64,000 nt of DNA from Candidatus Aminicenantota bacterium. Its GTDB lineage: Bacteria > Acidobacteriota > Aminicenantia > JAMOAD01. Each line of letters starts with the position of its first letter. Positions within the stretch are counted from its first letter, which is position 1. The DNA lies in NCBI GenBank assembly GCA_027061995.1, contig JAMOUT010000057.1, positions 82,298-146,297 on the forward strand. The letters run 5' to 3'. Below, one piece after another: positions 55,760-64,000 of the stretch. Made by a program: the position numbers and the translations under genes. Under the pieces are notes generated by a model. The model saw only the letters and a list, made by a program, of their open reading frames with translations, ran no database searches and was not told where the DNA came from.

Positions 55760-56593
55760 ATGAATAAAACAGAGAAAGAGATATATGTTCCTTTAAAAGC
55801 CTACAATAATAAGAAATTCTTAAACAGTAAGGAGGCGAGGACAATAAGGATTCTCGCCGAATACTTGGAACCTGAAAGCAGATTTGAAAAACTGGATATA
55901 GAGGATACAATTGTTTTTTTCGGATCCGCAAGGGTTTTATCAAAGGGGGAAGCTGAAGAAAAAGTTAAAACAGCTGAAAAAACTTATAAAATTGATAATA
56001 CTGAAGAGAATAAATTAATATATGAAAAGGCTGAAAGAGATTTAATAATGTCTCGATATTATGAGGATGCGAGAGAGCTTGCCAAAAGAATAACTTTGTG
56101 GTCAAAAGAGATTCGCAATAAAAAACATAGATTCATAATATGCTCGGGTGGAGGCCCCGGCATAATGGAGGCAGCTAACAAAGGAGCTGCCGAAGCCAAC
56201 GGGGTTTCCATAGGACTGAATATAAGCTTGCCGCATGAGCAGTATCCTAATCCTTATATAACAAAATCTCTATCTTTTGAATTCCACTATTTTTTTATGA
56301 GGAAATTCTGGTTCTTTTATCTTGCGAAAGCAATGGTTGTTTTCCCCGGAGGTTTCGGAACGATGGATGAATTTTTTGAATTGATAACACTTATTCAAAC
56401 GGGAAAGAGTGATAAACAACTTCCGATAGTTCTTTACGGGAGTAGGTATTGGAGCGAAGTTTTAAATTTCGATGCTTTTATAAAATGGGGAACAATTAGT
56501 CCTGAAGATAAAGATATCTTTAAAATAACAGATAATATTGACGAGGCTTTTAATTATATAAAAGATGAATTAACAAATCATTATTTGAGATAG
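55760..56593 (+). CDS. LOG-family (TIGR00730) Rossmann-fold protein
   Basis: 277 residues. The family motif PGGxGTxxE appears as FPGGFGTMDEFFELITLIQT, with CSGGGPGIMEAANKGAAEA before it. Members are often misannotated as lysine decarboxylases; characterised ones are nucleotide 5'-monophosphate phosphoribohydrolases. This one has an N-terminal extension of about 75 residues (TIRILAEYLEPESRFEKL), a subgroup feature. No Shine-Dalgarno; it follows the rubrerythrin-like gene by 2 nt. Confidence 0.88.
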   Translation: MNKTEKEIYVPLKAYNNKKFLNSKEARTIRILAEYLEPESRFEKLDIEDTIVFFGSARVLSKGEAEEKVKTAEKTYKIDNTEENKLIYEKAERDLIMSRYYEDARELAKRITLWSKEIRNKKHRFIICSGGGPGIMEAANKGAAEANGVSIGLNISLPHEQYPNPYITKSLSFEFHYFFMRKFWFFYLAKAMVVFPGGFGTMDEFFELITLIQTGKSDKQLPIVLYGSRYWSEVLNFDAFIKWGTISPEDKDIFKITDNIDEAFNYIKDELTNHYLR

Positions 56594-56736
56594 TGCGGTT
56601 TAATGCAAAATATTAACATCCGATTTTTATGTTGCTCCTCTTATACTTTTTTTACTTTATGCGGATAATTGCGAATAAATATATCCTGTTAATTCAATTA
56701 AAATAATGGATATTAGTAAAACATTATATTGTTTTA

Positions 56737-56913
56737 CTAATATTTTTTTTTATCTAAAAGAATTATGATTAATGTGGCGACGGGTCCCAAAAACAGGGAT
56801 ACAAACCACCATAAAAGTCCGCTTCTCCCTTTGCACTGAGCCAAACCCGCATTTATTAAAGAGAGAGTTCCCCATCCCACATAAAACTCATGACTGATTG
56901 AAGTAATATTCAT
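56737..56913 (-). CDS. Small membrane protein (58 aa)
   Basis: Found by reading the minus strand between the LOG gene and sdhB. The 58 residues start MNITSISHEFYVGWGTLSLI, carry GLAQCKGRSG and then a single hydrophobic helix (LLWWFVSLFLGPVATLIIIL) ending LDKKKY. The K-G-R-S-x-x-x-W-x-x-x-G-x-x-x-GP-x-A pattern is widespread in small bacterial membrane proteins of unknown function. CGGGGGAAAA upstream may be a ribosome site. It lies just after the sdh terminator, so it depends on read-through or an unseen promoter. Confidence 0.65.
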   Translation of the reverse strand: MNITSISHEFYVGWGTLSLINAGLAQCKGRSGLLWWFVSLFLGPVATLIIILLDKKKY

Positions 56914-56923
56914 TTTTCCCCCG

Positions 56924-56953
56924 AAAAAAACAGGGGAGGTTTAAAACCTCCCC
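56924..56953 (-). terminator. Rho-independent terminator of the sdh operon
   Basis: Minus strand stem GGGGAGGTTT / AAACCTCCCC (56933-56953), a near-perfect palindrome, followed by TGTTTTTTT. It starts 14 nt after the sdhB stop. Confidence 0.85.
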
Positions 56954-56966
56954 TTATTTATATGTT

Positions 56967-57671
56967 TTACAGTTTATTCTGAACAAGCATATTTCTTAGT
57001 CTGGCGATATAATCGGTTATTTTAATATCCTTAGGGCAAGCATCCATACAATTTGCTGTATAATGGCACCGCCAAACTCCGTTTTTATCATTAACTATCG
57101 CCAATCTTTCATCAGCACCTTCATCCCTTGTATCGGCGCAGAATTTATAGGCTTTTAAAAGGGCTGCGGGACCAAGATAATCTTTACCCGCCCATGAAGA
57201 TGGACAGGCTGAAACACAAGCTCCGCAAAGAATACAATCGGCGGCTTCATTAATGAACTTAAAATCTTCCGGAGATTGTAATCTTTCCTTTTCGGGAGGT
57301 GCCTTATGAGTGATATGATATGGTTTTGTTCTTTTAAGTTTATCAAAGAAATTATCCATATCCACAACAAGATCTTTAATTATTTCATATCCTGGAAGAG
57401 GTTCCACTTTTATATGGTCGGATTTGATATCTTTTATAACTTGAGTTTTGCATGCGAGATAGGTCCTGCCGTTTATTTTCATTGCACATGAACCGCAGAT
57501 AGCACTCCTACATGATCTTCTATATGTTAGGGTTCCGTCAATCTCCCATCTTATATAATTAAGAGCATCAAGAAGGGTCATCCCTTCATATACCTCTACT
57601 TCATAACTCTTAAAATAAGGCTTTTTATCTGTTTCCGGGTTATATCTGAAAATTTCAAATCTCTTTTTCAT
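56967..57671 (-). CDS. sdhB: Succinate dehydrogenase/fumarate reductase iron-sulfur subunit
   Basis: 234 residues. The [2Fe-2S] ligands are in YRRSCRSAICGSCAMKING with a further Cys in TYLACKTQV. The [4Fe-4S] site is DCILCGACVSACPSSW and the [3Fe-4S] site includes WRCHYTANCMDACPKDI. It passes electrons between the flavin and the membrane quinone site. Last gene of sdhC-sdhD-sdhA-sdhB, followed by a terminator. Direction of the enzyme (succinate oxidation or fumarate reduction) cannot be decided from sequence. Confidence 0.95.
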   Translation of the reverse strand: MKKRFEIFRYNPETDKKPYFKSYEVEVYEGMTLLDALNYIRWEIDGTLTYRRSCRSAICGSCAMKINGRTYLACKTQVIKDIKSDHIKVEPLPGYEIIKDLVVDMDNFFDKLKRTKPYHITHKAPPEKERLQSPEDFKFINEAADCILCGACVSACPSSWAGKDYLGPAALLKAYKFCADTRDEGADERLAIVNDKNGVWRCHYTANCMDACPKDIKITDYIARLRNMLVQNKL

Positions 57672-57683
57672 TCTATCGCCTCC

Positions 57684-59414
57684 TTAATATTTCCTTTCAG
57701 TCGGTTGATATTTTGTAATTACAACCGGTTTATAATCAAACTTGGTTTTTCCGTCGGGAGTTCTCCATGCCAAGGTGTGTTTTGTCCAATTTTTATCATC
57801 CCTTTTGGGAAAATCCGTTCTAAAATGAGCGCCTCTACTCTCTTTCCTGTTCAATGCTCCGGCAATAATAATCTTCGAGAAAGTTAGAAGATTATGAACT
57901 TCGAGTGCTTCTTGCATATCAAGATTGAATAACAGACCTTTATCATCAATTCTAACATTTTTAAGAAAATCTTCTTCAAGTGAAGAAACGGTTGATAAAG
58001 CTTCTTTCAGATCTTTATCATTTCTGAAAATCCAAACTTTATTATACATTGTTTCCTGCAACTCTTTTTTGTAATGGTAATGGTGTGTTTTACCGTCATT
58101 TTCAAAGAGTCTTTTAACTTTTTCCTCGGCTCTTTTAACAGCTTCTTCATCAACAGGCAGAAAATCTGTTTTTCTGGCGAATTCAGTCATATTATTTCCC
58201 GCTATTCTACCGAATGTTGATGCTTCCTGCAAAGAGTTTGTTCCGAGTCTGTTTGCTCCGTGGATTGATACGCATGCGGCTTCTCCGGCTGCATAAAAAC
58301 CGGGCATTACACTGTTTTGAGCATCAATTACAACCTCACCTCTTTTATTTGTCGGGATTCCGCCCATGGAATAATGGGCTGTGGGTTGAATCGGGATGGG
58401 AGCTTTAATAGGATCAACACCTACAAAAGAGATAGCGAGATCTCTTATTTGAGGTAATCTTTCCATAATTTTTTCAGCTCCGAGATGTGTTAAATCTATA
58501 TGGACATAATCCTTGCCATTGATTCCCCTTCCTTCAAGAATTTCCGTCCAAATTGATCTTGCAACAAGATCTCTCGGTCCGAGTTCCATCTTTTCGGGAG
58601 CGTATTTTTTCATAAATCTTTCACCTTCACCATTAAGAAGATGTCCGCCTTCCCCTCTTGCTCCTTCTGTTACAAGAATACCCTGTCTGTAATAACCGGT
58701 CGGGTGAAATTGAACGAATTCCAAATCTTCAACGGGTAATCCCGCTTCAAGAACAGTTGCAAGACCATCACCTGTATTTGAAAGAGCATTTGAAGTAACC
58801 TTGTATGCTCTACCATAACCTCCGGTTGCAAAAAGGACAGCCTTTGTTCTGAAGATATGAAAACCTCCGTTTCTTAAATCCCAAGCAACAACACCTGATG
58901 CTTGTCCGTCTGTTATCATAAGACTTAAAACAAGAAACTCATTATAAAAACTAACTTGATGTTTAACGCATTGTTCATAAAGAGTATGTAAAAGGACATG
59001 ACCTGTTTTATCAGCGGAATAGCATGCTCTTCTGTATGTGTGTCCTCCGAAAGCTCTTTGGGCTATTTTACCGTTAGGTAGTCTTGAAAAAGGAACTCCC
59101 ATATGTTCATATTCATATATTGTTTTTATCGATTCCTCGACAAAAAGCTCTATTGCATCCTGATCTCCGAGAAAATCACTCCCTTTGACCGTATCCCACA
59201 TATGTGTTTCAAGATTATCTTCTGCATCAACATTTCCGATTGCCGCCGAAATCCCCCCCTGAGCTCCTCCCGAGTGAGATCTCGTAGGATATACTTTTGT
59301 AATTACAGCTGTTTTAAGGTTTGATGAAGCCGCCGCAAGAGCCGCTCTTTCTCCTGCAAGTCCTGATCCTACTATGATAACATCATATTTATGATAAATC
59401 TTTTCAAATTCCAT
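57684..59414 (-). CDS. sdhA: Succinate dehydrogenase/fumarate reductase flavoprotein
   Basis: 576 residues. FAD motif VIIVGSGLAGERAALAAASS, covalent-flavin His in YPTRSHSGGAQGGISAAIG, substrate-site blocks EFVQFHPTGYYRQGILVTEG and HYSMGGIPTNKRGEV, and the conserved GLYAAGEAACVSIHGANRLG region (here MPGFYAAGEAACVSIHGA). It carries the dicarboxylate active site on the cytoplasmic face. It is between sdhD (1 nt) and sdhB (12 nt). Confidence 0.97.
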   Translation of the reverse strand: MEFEKIYHKYDVIIVGSGLAGERAALAAASSNLKTAVITKVYPTRSHSGGAQGGISAAIGNVDAEDNLETHMWDTVKGSDFLGDQDAIELFVEESIKTIYEYEHMGVPFSRLPNGKIAQRAFGGHTYRRACYSADKTGHVLLHTLYEQCVKHQVSFYNEFLVLSLMITDGQASGVVAWDLRNGGFHIFRTKAVLFATGGYGRAYKVTSNALSNTGDGLATVLEAGLPVEDLEFVQFHPTGYYRQGILVTEGARGEGGHLLNGEGERFMKKYAPEKMELGPRDLVARSIWTEILEGRGINGKDYVHIDLTHLGAEKIMERLPQIRDLAISFVGVDPIKAPIPIQPTAHYSMGGIPTNKRGEVVIDAQNSVMPGFYAAGEAACVSIHGANRLGTNSLQEASTFGRIAGNNMTEFARKTDFLPVDEEAVKRAEEKVKRLFENDGKTHHYHYKKELQETMYNKVWIFRNDKDLKEALSTVSSLEEDFLKNVRIDDKGLLFNLDMQEALEVHNLLTFSKIIIAGALNRKESRGAHFRTDFPKRDDKNWTKHTLAWRTPDGKTKFDYKPVVITKYQPTERKY

Positions 59415-59415
59415 C

Positions 59416-59784
59416 TTATCCTCCTATCTTCTTAAAATTGACTATTGTTATTGTCCCGAGAATTACAAGGGCGAATCCTCCGAAAGCTATAAGAAAATAG
59501 ATAAAAGCTCTCCAGAATGAGTTATGAATATAATCTTCGAGAAGATTCCATAATCCGTATAGTCCGTGATAAAGCCCCGTATAAAGAAATAATATATCAA
59601 GCACTTTCCAACCCGGTGATGCCAATCTGTCCGCAATCTTGGCATAAGTTATTGTTCCGTCTCCGATAAAATGCATAACTGCAAAATGAATTAGAAGAAC
59701 AACAGCAAGATAGATGGATGTTAGCCTGTGGAAAAACCATCCCATAGCTCCCGTGTTACCACTTGTTCCGAATGTTTTTCTCAT
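59416..59784 (-). CDS. sdhD: Succinate dehydrogenase membrane anchor SdhD
   Basis: 122 residues, three membrane helices. Helix 1 has WFFHRLTSIYLAVVLLIHFA and VMHFIG, carrying His residues suited to haem b or quinone; helix 2 includes DILFLYTGLYHGLYGLWNLL; helix 3 is FLIAFGGFALVILGTITIV. It anchors SdhAB to the membrane with SdhC. The start overlaps the sdhC stop by 4 nt. Confidence 0.88.
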   Translation of the reverse strand: MRKTFGTSGNTGAMGWFFHRLTSIYLAVVLLIHFAVMHFIGDGTITYAKIADRLASPGWKVLDILFLYTGLYHGLYGLWNLLEDYIHNSFWRAFIYFLIAFGGFALVILGTITIVNFKKIGG

Positions 59785-60161
59785 TTTAAACCTCCGAGAT
59801 GATGTAGAAACGGTATTGCTCCTAAGACAGTCAGGATGAGAACAATAAGAAATACCACCCAGAATAGTTGTTTATGATATTTTGCCCCTCCTGCAAAATC
59901 AATTAAAAGAAGCCTTATACCATTAAGAACATGATAAAGTATAACTCCCCATAATCCTATTTCCAAAATTTTAAAAACAGGGGAGTTTAATAATTCCATA
60001 ACTTTGTTGAAAGCTAAAGGACCTCCGTTAAGATTGCTTATTACCCAAATATGAAGTCCCAGGTAAAACATAAGCGCTAAACCTGATAAACGATGCAAAA
60101 TCCAGGCTACTTGGCCTACAGATAGCTTGTAGGAAAAATCATAGCCATCTTTATATCTCAT
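59781..60161 (-). CDS. sdhC: Succinate dehydrogenase cytochrome b subunit SdhC
   Basis: 126 residues from MRYKDGYDF, after GGAGG; the longer start at 60173 is upstream of the ribosome site. The diagnostic WILHRLSGLALMFYLGLHIW (His-Arg-x-Ser-Gly, then the haem His) is in helix 1, and ILYHVLNGIRLLLIDF in helix 2. With SdhD it makes the quinone site and binds haem b. First gene of the sdh operon, which has a candidate promoter just upstream. Confidence 0.9.
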   Translation of the reverse strand: MRYKDGYDFSYKLSVGQVAWILHRLSGLALMFYLGLHIWVISNLNGGPLAFNKVMELLNSPVFKILEIGLWGVILYHVLNGIRLLLIDFAGGAKYHKQLFWVVFLIVLILTVLGAIPFLHHLGGLK

Positions 60162-60186
60162 ATTTACCTCCAAAATAGAATTAACT

Positions 60187-60214
60187 ATTTTACTACTCTC
60201 ACAAAATTTTGCAA
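60187..60214 (-). promoter_or_regulatory. Candidate sigma-70 promoter of the sdh operon
   Basis: Minus strand TTGCAA, 16-nt spacer, TAAAAT, with a leader of about 19 nt holding the GGAGG site of sdhC. Confidence 0.45.
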
Positions 60215-60262
60215 GAGTCCCATGTTTTCAGAATATATTATTCAATTTTTTTATTATTATAT

Positions 60263-60291
60263 TTGACTTTTAGTTAACTATTGGATATTAT
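60263..60291 (+). promoter_or_regulatory. Promoter for the hybrid kinase gene, predicted leaderless
   Basis: TTGACT, 17-nt spacer, TATTAT, then eight bases and the ATG at 60300. The predicted leader is 0-2 nt and there is no Shine-Dalgarno. Confidence 0.6.
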
Positions 60292-60299
60292 TAAAAATA

Positions 60300-63200
60300 A
60301 TGGGGAAAATTATTAAACTAAATAAAATTGTCAAAAATTCTTTTAAAAAACATACCCTTCTTTTGTTGATTACCGAGTATATATTGTTTTTAATGATTTC
60401 AATATTATTAATCTATTATTTTGAAATAAATTCTTTAAAAACCACGGCAAATCTGTTAAAAACCCTGAATTATCAAAAAGGGGGGATTAAACTATTCTCA
60501 AATAAGAGAATAGAGAACTTTGATAAAGATATTAAGAAAAAATACGGATATTTGATGAAAAAGGGGGAAAACGGAAAAAAGCCATATGAAATCAAAATAA
60601 TTTTACATAAAAATTTATCAATGGAATTGGTTTACATTGATTTTATTAAAAAGGATGTTATTATCAAAATGGAACAACCGTATAAACTTTTGTTTTTATT
60701 TTTCACCCCTCTTTTTATAATAATAATATTTTGGGTTTTTTTTAATATATTTTTAAGGAACCCTGTTTTAAATGAAACGGAAGATGGAATAAACACAGTG
60801 ATTACCGAGATATTGAATCGGATTGAAAGGTTATCAAAAGGTGCGAAAATGCAATCTATTGATAATGATATAACTATTAATGAATCCTTCGTTATTCTGA
60901 AAGAGGTGGAAAAATTATTTATAAAGATGAATGAAAATTTGAATTATAATAGGAAAAGTAAATCTTTTTGGAAATCAATTCTTGATAATATTGATTACCC
61001 GATATTATTAATTAACGGAGATTCCATAATAACCTACGGAAATAAGTCTGCCAAAGAATTGCTCGGGGAAAAAATAAATGGTAAGTCATCTGTTTACGCT
61101 GTTAAATCATTACAGAACCTAAGAGAGAATATCTATAATTCAATAGGGGCAATGAAAAAATTTGTCTTACATACAGTAAGAGTTATTACGGATGATGGTA
61201 ATGAAAAAATATATGATTTTTCATTTATTCCTTTTAAAGATAATAATCAGCTCTCATTTGCTTTAATAGGAAAAGAGGTATCCGATTATCTGAATTTTAA
61301 AACAAATCTTGAGAGTTTAACTGAAACAGAGGACAGAGGAATCTTAATTATTAAAGATAGTGGAGAAATTATCCATTTCAATGCTCATATCTGCACTATT
61401 CTTAAATGTCCCGAAGAAAAAGTTAAAAACCTCGAGTTTTATAATATTTTACAAGAAGAAAATAGGATAAAAATCATATCCGAAATAAATAAAAGAAAAA
61501 AAGGGGAGATAAACACATCTTTAAGAGACGGAGAAGGAAATTATGTGCCTGTTAAAATCAGGTTTAGCTCCGTTGGTCGAGGTTCCAATAAAACAATCTA
61601 TTTGATTGTAGAAGATATAGGTAAAAAGCTTATATTACAAAGGGAGTTAAGTTTTTATAAAATAATGGGGAATATGTTTCTGAAATTAACTGAATTATTG
61701 AAGAATCAAAGTGTTTCACCGGAAGTTGTTTTAAGAGAGATAGGACAGTATCTGAATTTTGATAAAATATTGATAATAGATCTTGACGAAGAAAAAAATT
61801 TATTATCATTGTCTTATGAATTAAATATAAATCCCGCAAAAGTTCCCGAAGAGAGCAAAAAAACAAAAATAAATACTAATACTAAAATTGATAAAATTCC
61901 ACCTCTTAAATATTCTTTTAATAATTTTTATTTTTTTGATATTAAATCTTCACCGGAAGAAATTATTAAATATCTTAAATTTAAAAATGTTCAAACAATG
62001 ATTAGTATTCCGATTAATATGAGCAGAACGAAAATAAAATTTATTGTTTTTGAAAGTTTTTCAAAAATTATCAAATTTACGGCTGAAGAGAAAAAGATGA
62101 TAATTGCCGTTATAAATACAATAGCAGGTTATTATGAGATACGGCTATTACAACAAATAAACAAACTCTCTTTAAATAGATATTTATCTGTTTTTGATAG
62201 AATTGATTCTCCGGTTTATCTGATTGATATTGATACTCATGAGCTTGTTTTTACAAACAGAGCTATGAAAAAAATATTAAATGGAAAAAATTTGGAAAAG
62301 GATAGGTGTTTTGAAATTATTTTTGAAAACAGTGAGATATGTCCCTTTTGTTTATTGAAAGATAAAAACGAAGAAAAGCAGGTTGTCGAATTTAATGATA
62401 GTTTTTATCGTATATCTCAAAAAATAATCGAATTATCAAAAACAAAATCATTCTTGCTAACAACTATGGTTGATGTAACTGAAAAAAAGATCTATGAAAA
62501 AAAGATTCAGGTTTCTCAAAAATTGGAACTTCTCGGACAATTTGCCGGTGGTTTTATTCATGATATCAATAATATAATAGCGGGAATATCGGGAAATATC
62601 CAGATGTTAGAGCTTACGGAAGAGGAAGATAAGAGAAAAAAATATATAGATAGAACAAAGGGTATTATTGATAAAGCTACTGAAATGGCTCAACATGTTT
62701 TGAATTTTTCTCGGGATAAAGAGGAAAAAAAGGAGATAATTTCTCTAAAGCGTGTCTTGGAAGATGCTCTTGGAATAGCAACTCCTTCAATCTCTAAGAA
62801 TATTAGTATTGAGAAACGAATTAATTGTATGATGAATGTTGAAGGAAAGGAAAACCAGTTATTACAGGTGTTTCTGAATCTTCTTACGAATGCTCGGGAT
62901 GCTTTGGATAATAAAAAGGAAAACGGTGTTATAAAAATTTCTTTGGATAAGAAAACGATAGGTCCGAATGAAGCTCAAAAACACGGGGTGAAAAGCGGAG
63001 CGTATGCTGTGGTTGAAATCAAGGATAATGGAATAGGGATGGACAAAAAAACCATTACAAAAATATTTGAACCATTTTTTACAACAAAGGAGAAAGATAA
63101 TAGGAAAGGGACAGGGATAGGACTTTCAACCGCTTTACGAATTATTAAGGAACATAATGGATTTATAGATGTAAAATCTCGACAAGGGGAAGGGACAAGT

Positions 63201-63656
63201 TTTTTTATATATCTACCTCTTCAGAAGAAAGCTGTTCGAGAAGGGGAAAAAACCGGACAACAGGCGATTCCCGAAGAGATTAGAAAATCTTTTAGCGGGG
63301 TTTTGTTGTTGATAGAGGATGATGAAGTTATAAGAGAAGCTACTCAGGATATTCTTGAATATATGGGATTTGAAGTTCTTAGTGTTTCTGAAGTTGAAGA
63401 GGGAAAAGAGATTCTGAAAAAGAATAAAATAGATGTTTTGATATTCGATATTCAATTAAAGGAGAATTCTTCGGATAAAATACTGAAATATCTTAACAGA
63501 AGGAAAGACAAAATAGATAAAGTTATGGTTCTATCATCTTTTATTGATGATGAGTTAATCTCAAAACTTGATAAATACGGTTCACCGTTAATAGTTAAAA
63601 AACCGTTTTCAATCTATATATTGGCGCAAAAATTGAAAAAATTGCATAAAAAATAG
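60300..63656 (+). CDS. Membrane-bound multi-PAS hybrid histidine kinase
   Basis: 1118 residues. Two membrane helices (about 18-41 and 125-150) flank a small extracytoplasmic sensor of some 85 residues. Then come a PAS domain (ILDNIDYPILLINGDSIITY), a second PAS (about 340-440), a GAF-like region (about 450-620), a third PAS with a CFEIIF ... CPFC cysteine group, the kinase core with H754 in FIHDINNIIAGISGNIQML, an ATPase domain (LLTNARDALDN, DNGIGMDKKT, GTGIGLSTALRII) and a C-terminal receiver with phospho-acceptor D1050 (FDIQLKE) and Lys in VKKPFS. Signal and downstream partner are unknown. Confidence 0.9.
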   Translation: MGKIIKLNKIVKNSFKKHTLLLLITEYILFLMISILLIYYFEINSLKTTANLLKTLNYQKGGIKLFSNKRIENFDKDIKKKYGYLMKKGENGKKPYEIKIILHKNLSMELVYIDFIKKDVIIKMEQPYKLLFLFFTPLFIIIIFWVFFNIFLRNPVLNETEDGINTVITEILNRIERLSKGAKMQSIDNDITINESFVILKEVEKLFIKMNENLNYNRKSKSFWKSILDNIDYPILLINGDSIITYGNKSAKELLGEKINGKSSVYAVKSLQNLRENIYNSIGAMKKFVLHTVRVITDDGNEKIYDFSFIPFKDNNQLSFALIGKEVSDYLNFKTNLESLTETEDRGILIIKDSGEIIHFNAHICTILKCPEEKVKNLEFYNILQEENRIKIISEINKRKKGEINTSLRDGEGNYVPVKIRFSSVGRGSNKTIYLIVEDIGKKLILQRELSFYKIMGNMFLKLTELLKNQSVSPEVVLREIGQYLNFDKILIIDLDEEKNLLSLSYELNINPAKVPEESKKTKINTNTKIDKIPPLKYSFNNFYFFDIKSSPEEIIKYLKFKNVQTMISIPINMSRTKIKFIVFESFSKIIKFTAEEKKMIIAVINTIAGYYEIRLLQQINKLSLNRYLSVFDRIDSPVYLIDIDTHELVFTNRAMKKILNGKNLEKDRCFEIIFENSEICPFCLLKDKNEEKQVVEFNDSFYRISQKIIELSKTKSFLLTTMVDVTEKKIYEKKIQVSQKLELLGQFAGGFIHDINNIIAGISGNIQMLELTEEEDKRKKYIDRTKGIIDKATEMAQHVLNFSRDKEEKKEIISLKRVLEDALGIATPSISKNISIEKRINCMMNVEGKENQLLQVFLNLLTNARDALDNKKENGVIKISLDKKTIGPNEAQKHGVKSGAYAVVEIKDNGIGMDKKTITKIFEPFFTTKEKDNRKGTGIGLSTALRIIKEHNGFIDVKSRQGEGTSFFIYLPLQKKAVREGEKTGQQAIPEEIRKSFSGVLLLIEDDEVIREATQDILEYMGFEVLSVSEVEEGKEILKKNKIDVLIFDIQLKENSSDKILKYLNRRKDKIDKVMVLSSFIDDELISKLDKYGSPLIVKKPFSIYILAQKLKKLHKK

Positions 63657-64000
63657 TTTTTATCTCCAATATCCGAAAAAAAATAGATATTGAAACTCAG
63701 TGTTTAAATGAAGCCGGGCAGCTGTTCCAGCCTTAAAGAAAGCCCCACACCAATTTTTTGCTTAATCTTTGATTTACACTCATAAGTTTTTTCTCATTGT
63801 TTTGTTCCTGATTTATAAATTAATGCCGGATCTACGCTACGCTCAGATTTTCGGGGCTATCAGCTATTGAAGCCGTCAGTTTCCTCCTTTAAAAACAATA
63901 TCCCTAATTGCAGCATATAGCTATGAGGATTTGATGCTTGGAAGCTTGGATGCTTCGGGAATCATTCCTTAATTTTTATACCCAAAACTTCGAATAAGAG
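63657..64000. other. Non-coding end region with short repeats
   Basis: No gene on either strand. Composition looks richer in G+C than other intergenic DNA here. It contains a three-unit 8-nt tandem repeat (TGCTTGGA, AGCTTGGA, TGCTTCGG; 63935-63958), a CTACGCTACGCTC run near 63833, and a hairpin-prone GGCTATCAGCTATTGAAGCC near 63856. It may be the edge of a dispersed intergenic repeat or a structured RNA; neither can be confirmed. Confidence 0.4.

Overview
The window is a 64 kb stretch of an AT-rich, coding-dense bacterial chromosome. It carries no tRNA, rRNA, CRISPR array or insertion sequence that I could find. Flagellar L- and P-ring proteins (FlgH, FlgI), two predicted outer-membrane beta-barrels and many exported proteins point to a motile, two-membrane bacterium. 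Rubrerythrin-like, protein-disulfide-oxidoreductase and Rrf2 genes, a menaquinone-type prenyltransferase and a succinate dehydrogenase/fumarate reductase suggest an anaerobic or microaerobic respirer. I cannot place it taxonomically from the sequence alone; a deep-branching uncultured phylum is a guess.

Layout. 1-6.1 kb: end of a DUF92 membrane protein, ruvC (apparently with an ATT start), yebC, a GT4 glycosyltransferase, a thioredoxin, a sugar-nucleotide epimerase and a secreted GH29 fucosidase. 6.5-15.8 kb (+): flagellar operon flgF-flgG-flgA-flgH-flgI-flgJ(M23)-flgM-unknown-flgN-flgK-flgL-fliW-csrA. 15.8-22.9 kb: CPBP protease and MenA-like prenyltransferase (-), then an HDOD-kinase-receiver protein followed by pyruvate phosphate dikinase (+). 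22.9-30.2 kb (-): filament cluster flagellin-flaG-fliD-fliS-fliT-like, then yjbQ, a Maf/DUF115 flagellin-glycosylation protein and an outer-membrane protein. 30.2-32.7 kb (-): redox operon rrf2-osmC-pdo-trxB behind a palindromic operator. 32.7-36.9 kb (-): sulfotransferase-topA-trmFO. 37-41.3 kb: accessory patch with a DUF4932-like metalloprotease, a small lipoprotein-like gene and its decayed paralogue, and a receiver-PATAN-roadblock / roadblock / 61-aa operon. 41.3-50.7 kb (+): TPR protein-ligA, then OMP-subtilase-recN-miaB-glf. 50.9-56.6 kb (+): C69 dipeptidase, a TPR/SGNH-like protein behind a sigma-54-like promoter, a cation/proton antiporter, a rubrerythrin-like protein and a LOG-family protein. 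56.7-60.2 kb (-): sdhC-sdhD-sdhA-sdhB and a 58-aa membrane protein. 60.3-63.7 kb (+): a 1118-aa hybrid kinase. The last 340 bp are non-coding and contain short repeats.

How the parts work together. The flagellar genes form a readable regulatory circuit. FlgM should hold sigma-28. The flagellin gene has a sigma-28 promoter with exact consensus spacing. Its leader has a GGA-loop hairpin plus a GGA-containing Shine-Dalgarno, the layout of a CsrA target, and csrA and fliW end the other flagellar operon. FlgN, FliS and the FliT-like protein would be the export chaperones, and Maf would glycosylate flagellin.

The most unusual genome-wide pattern is initiation. Seven transcription units that lack a Shine-Dalgarno have near-consensus -35/-10 elements placed so that the predicted +1 falls on or within 3 nt of the ATG. 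Operon-internal genes and other leading genes use ordinary GGAGG sites. The accessory patch at 38-41 kb is the best place to look for an undescribed system.
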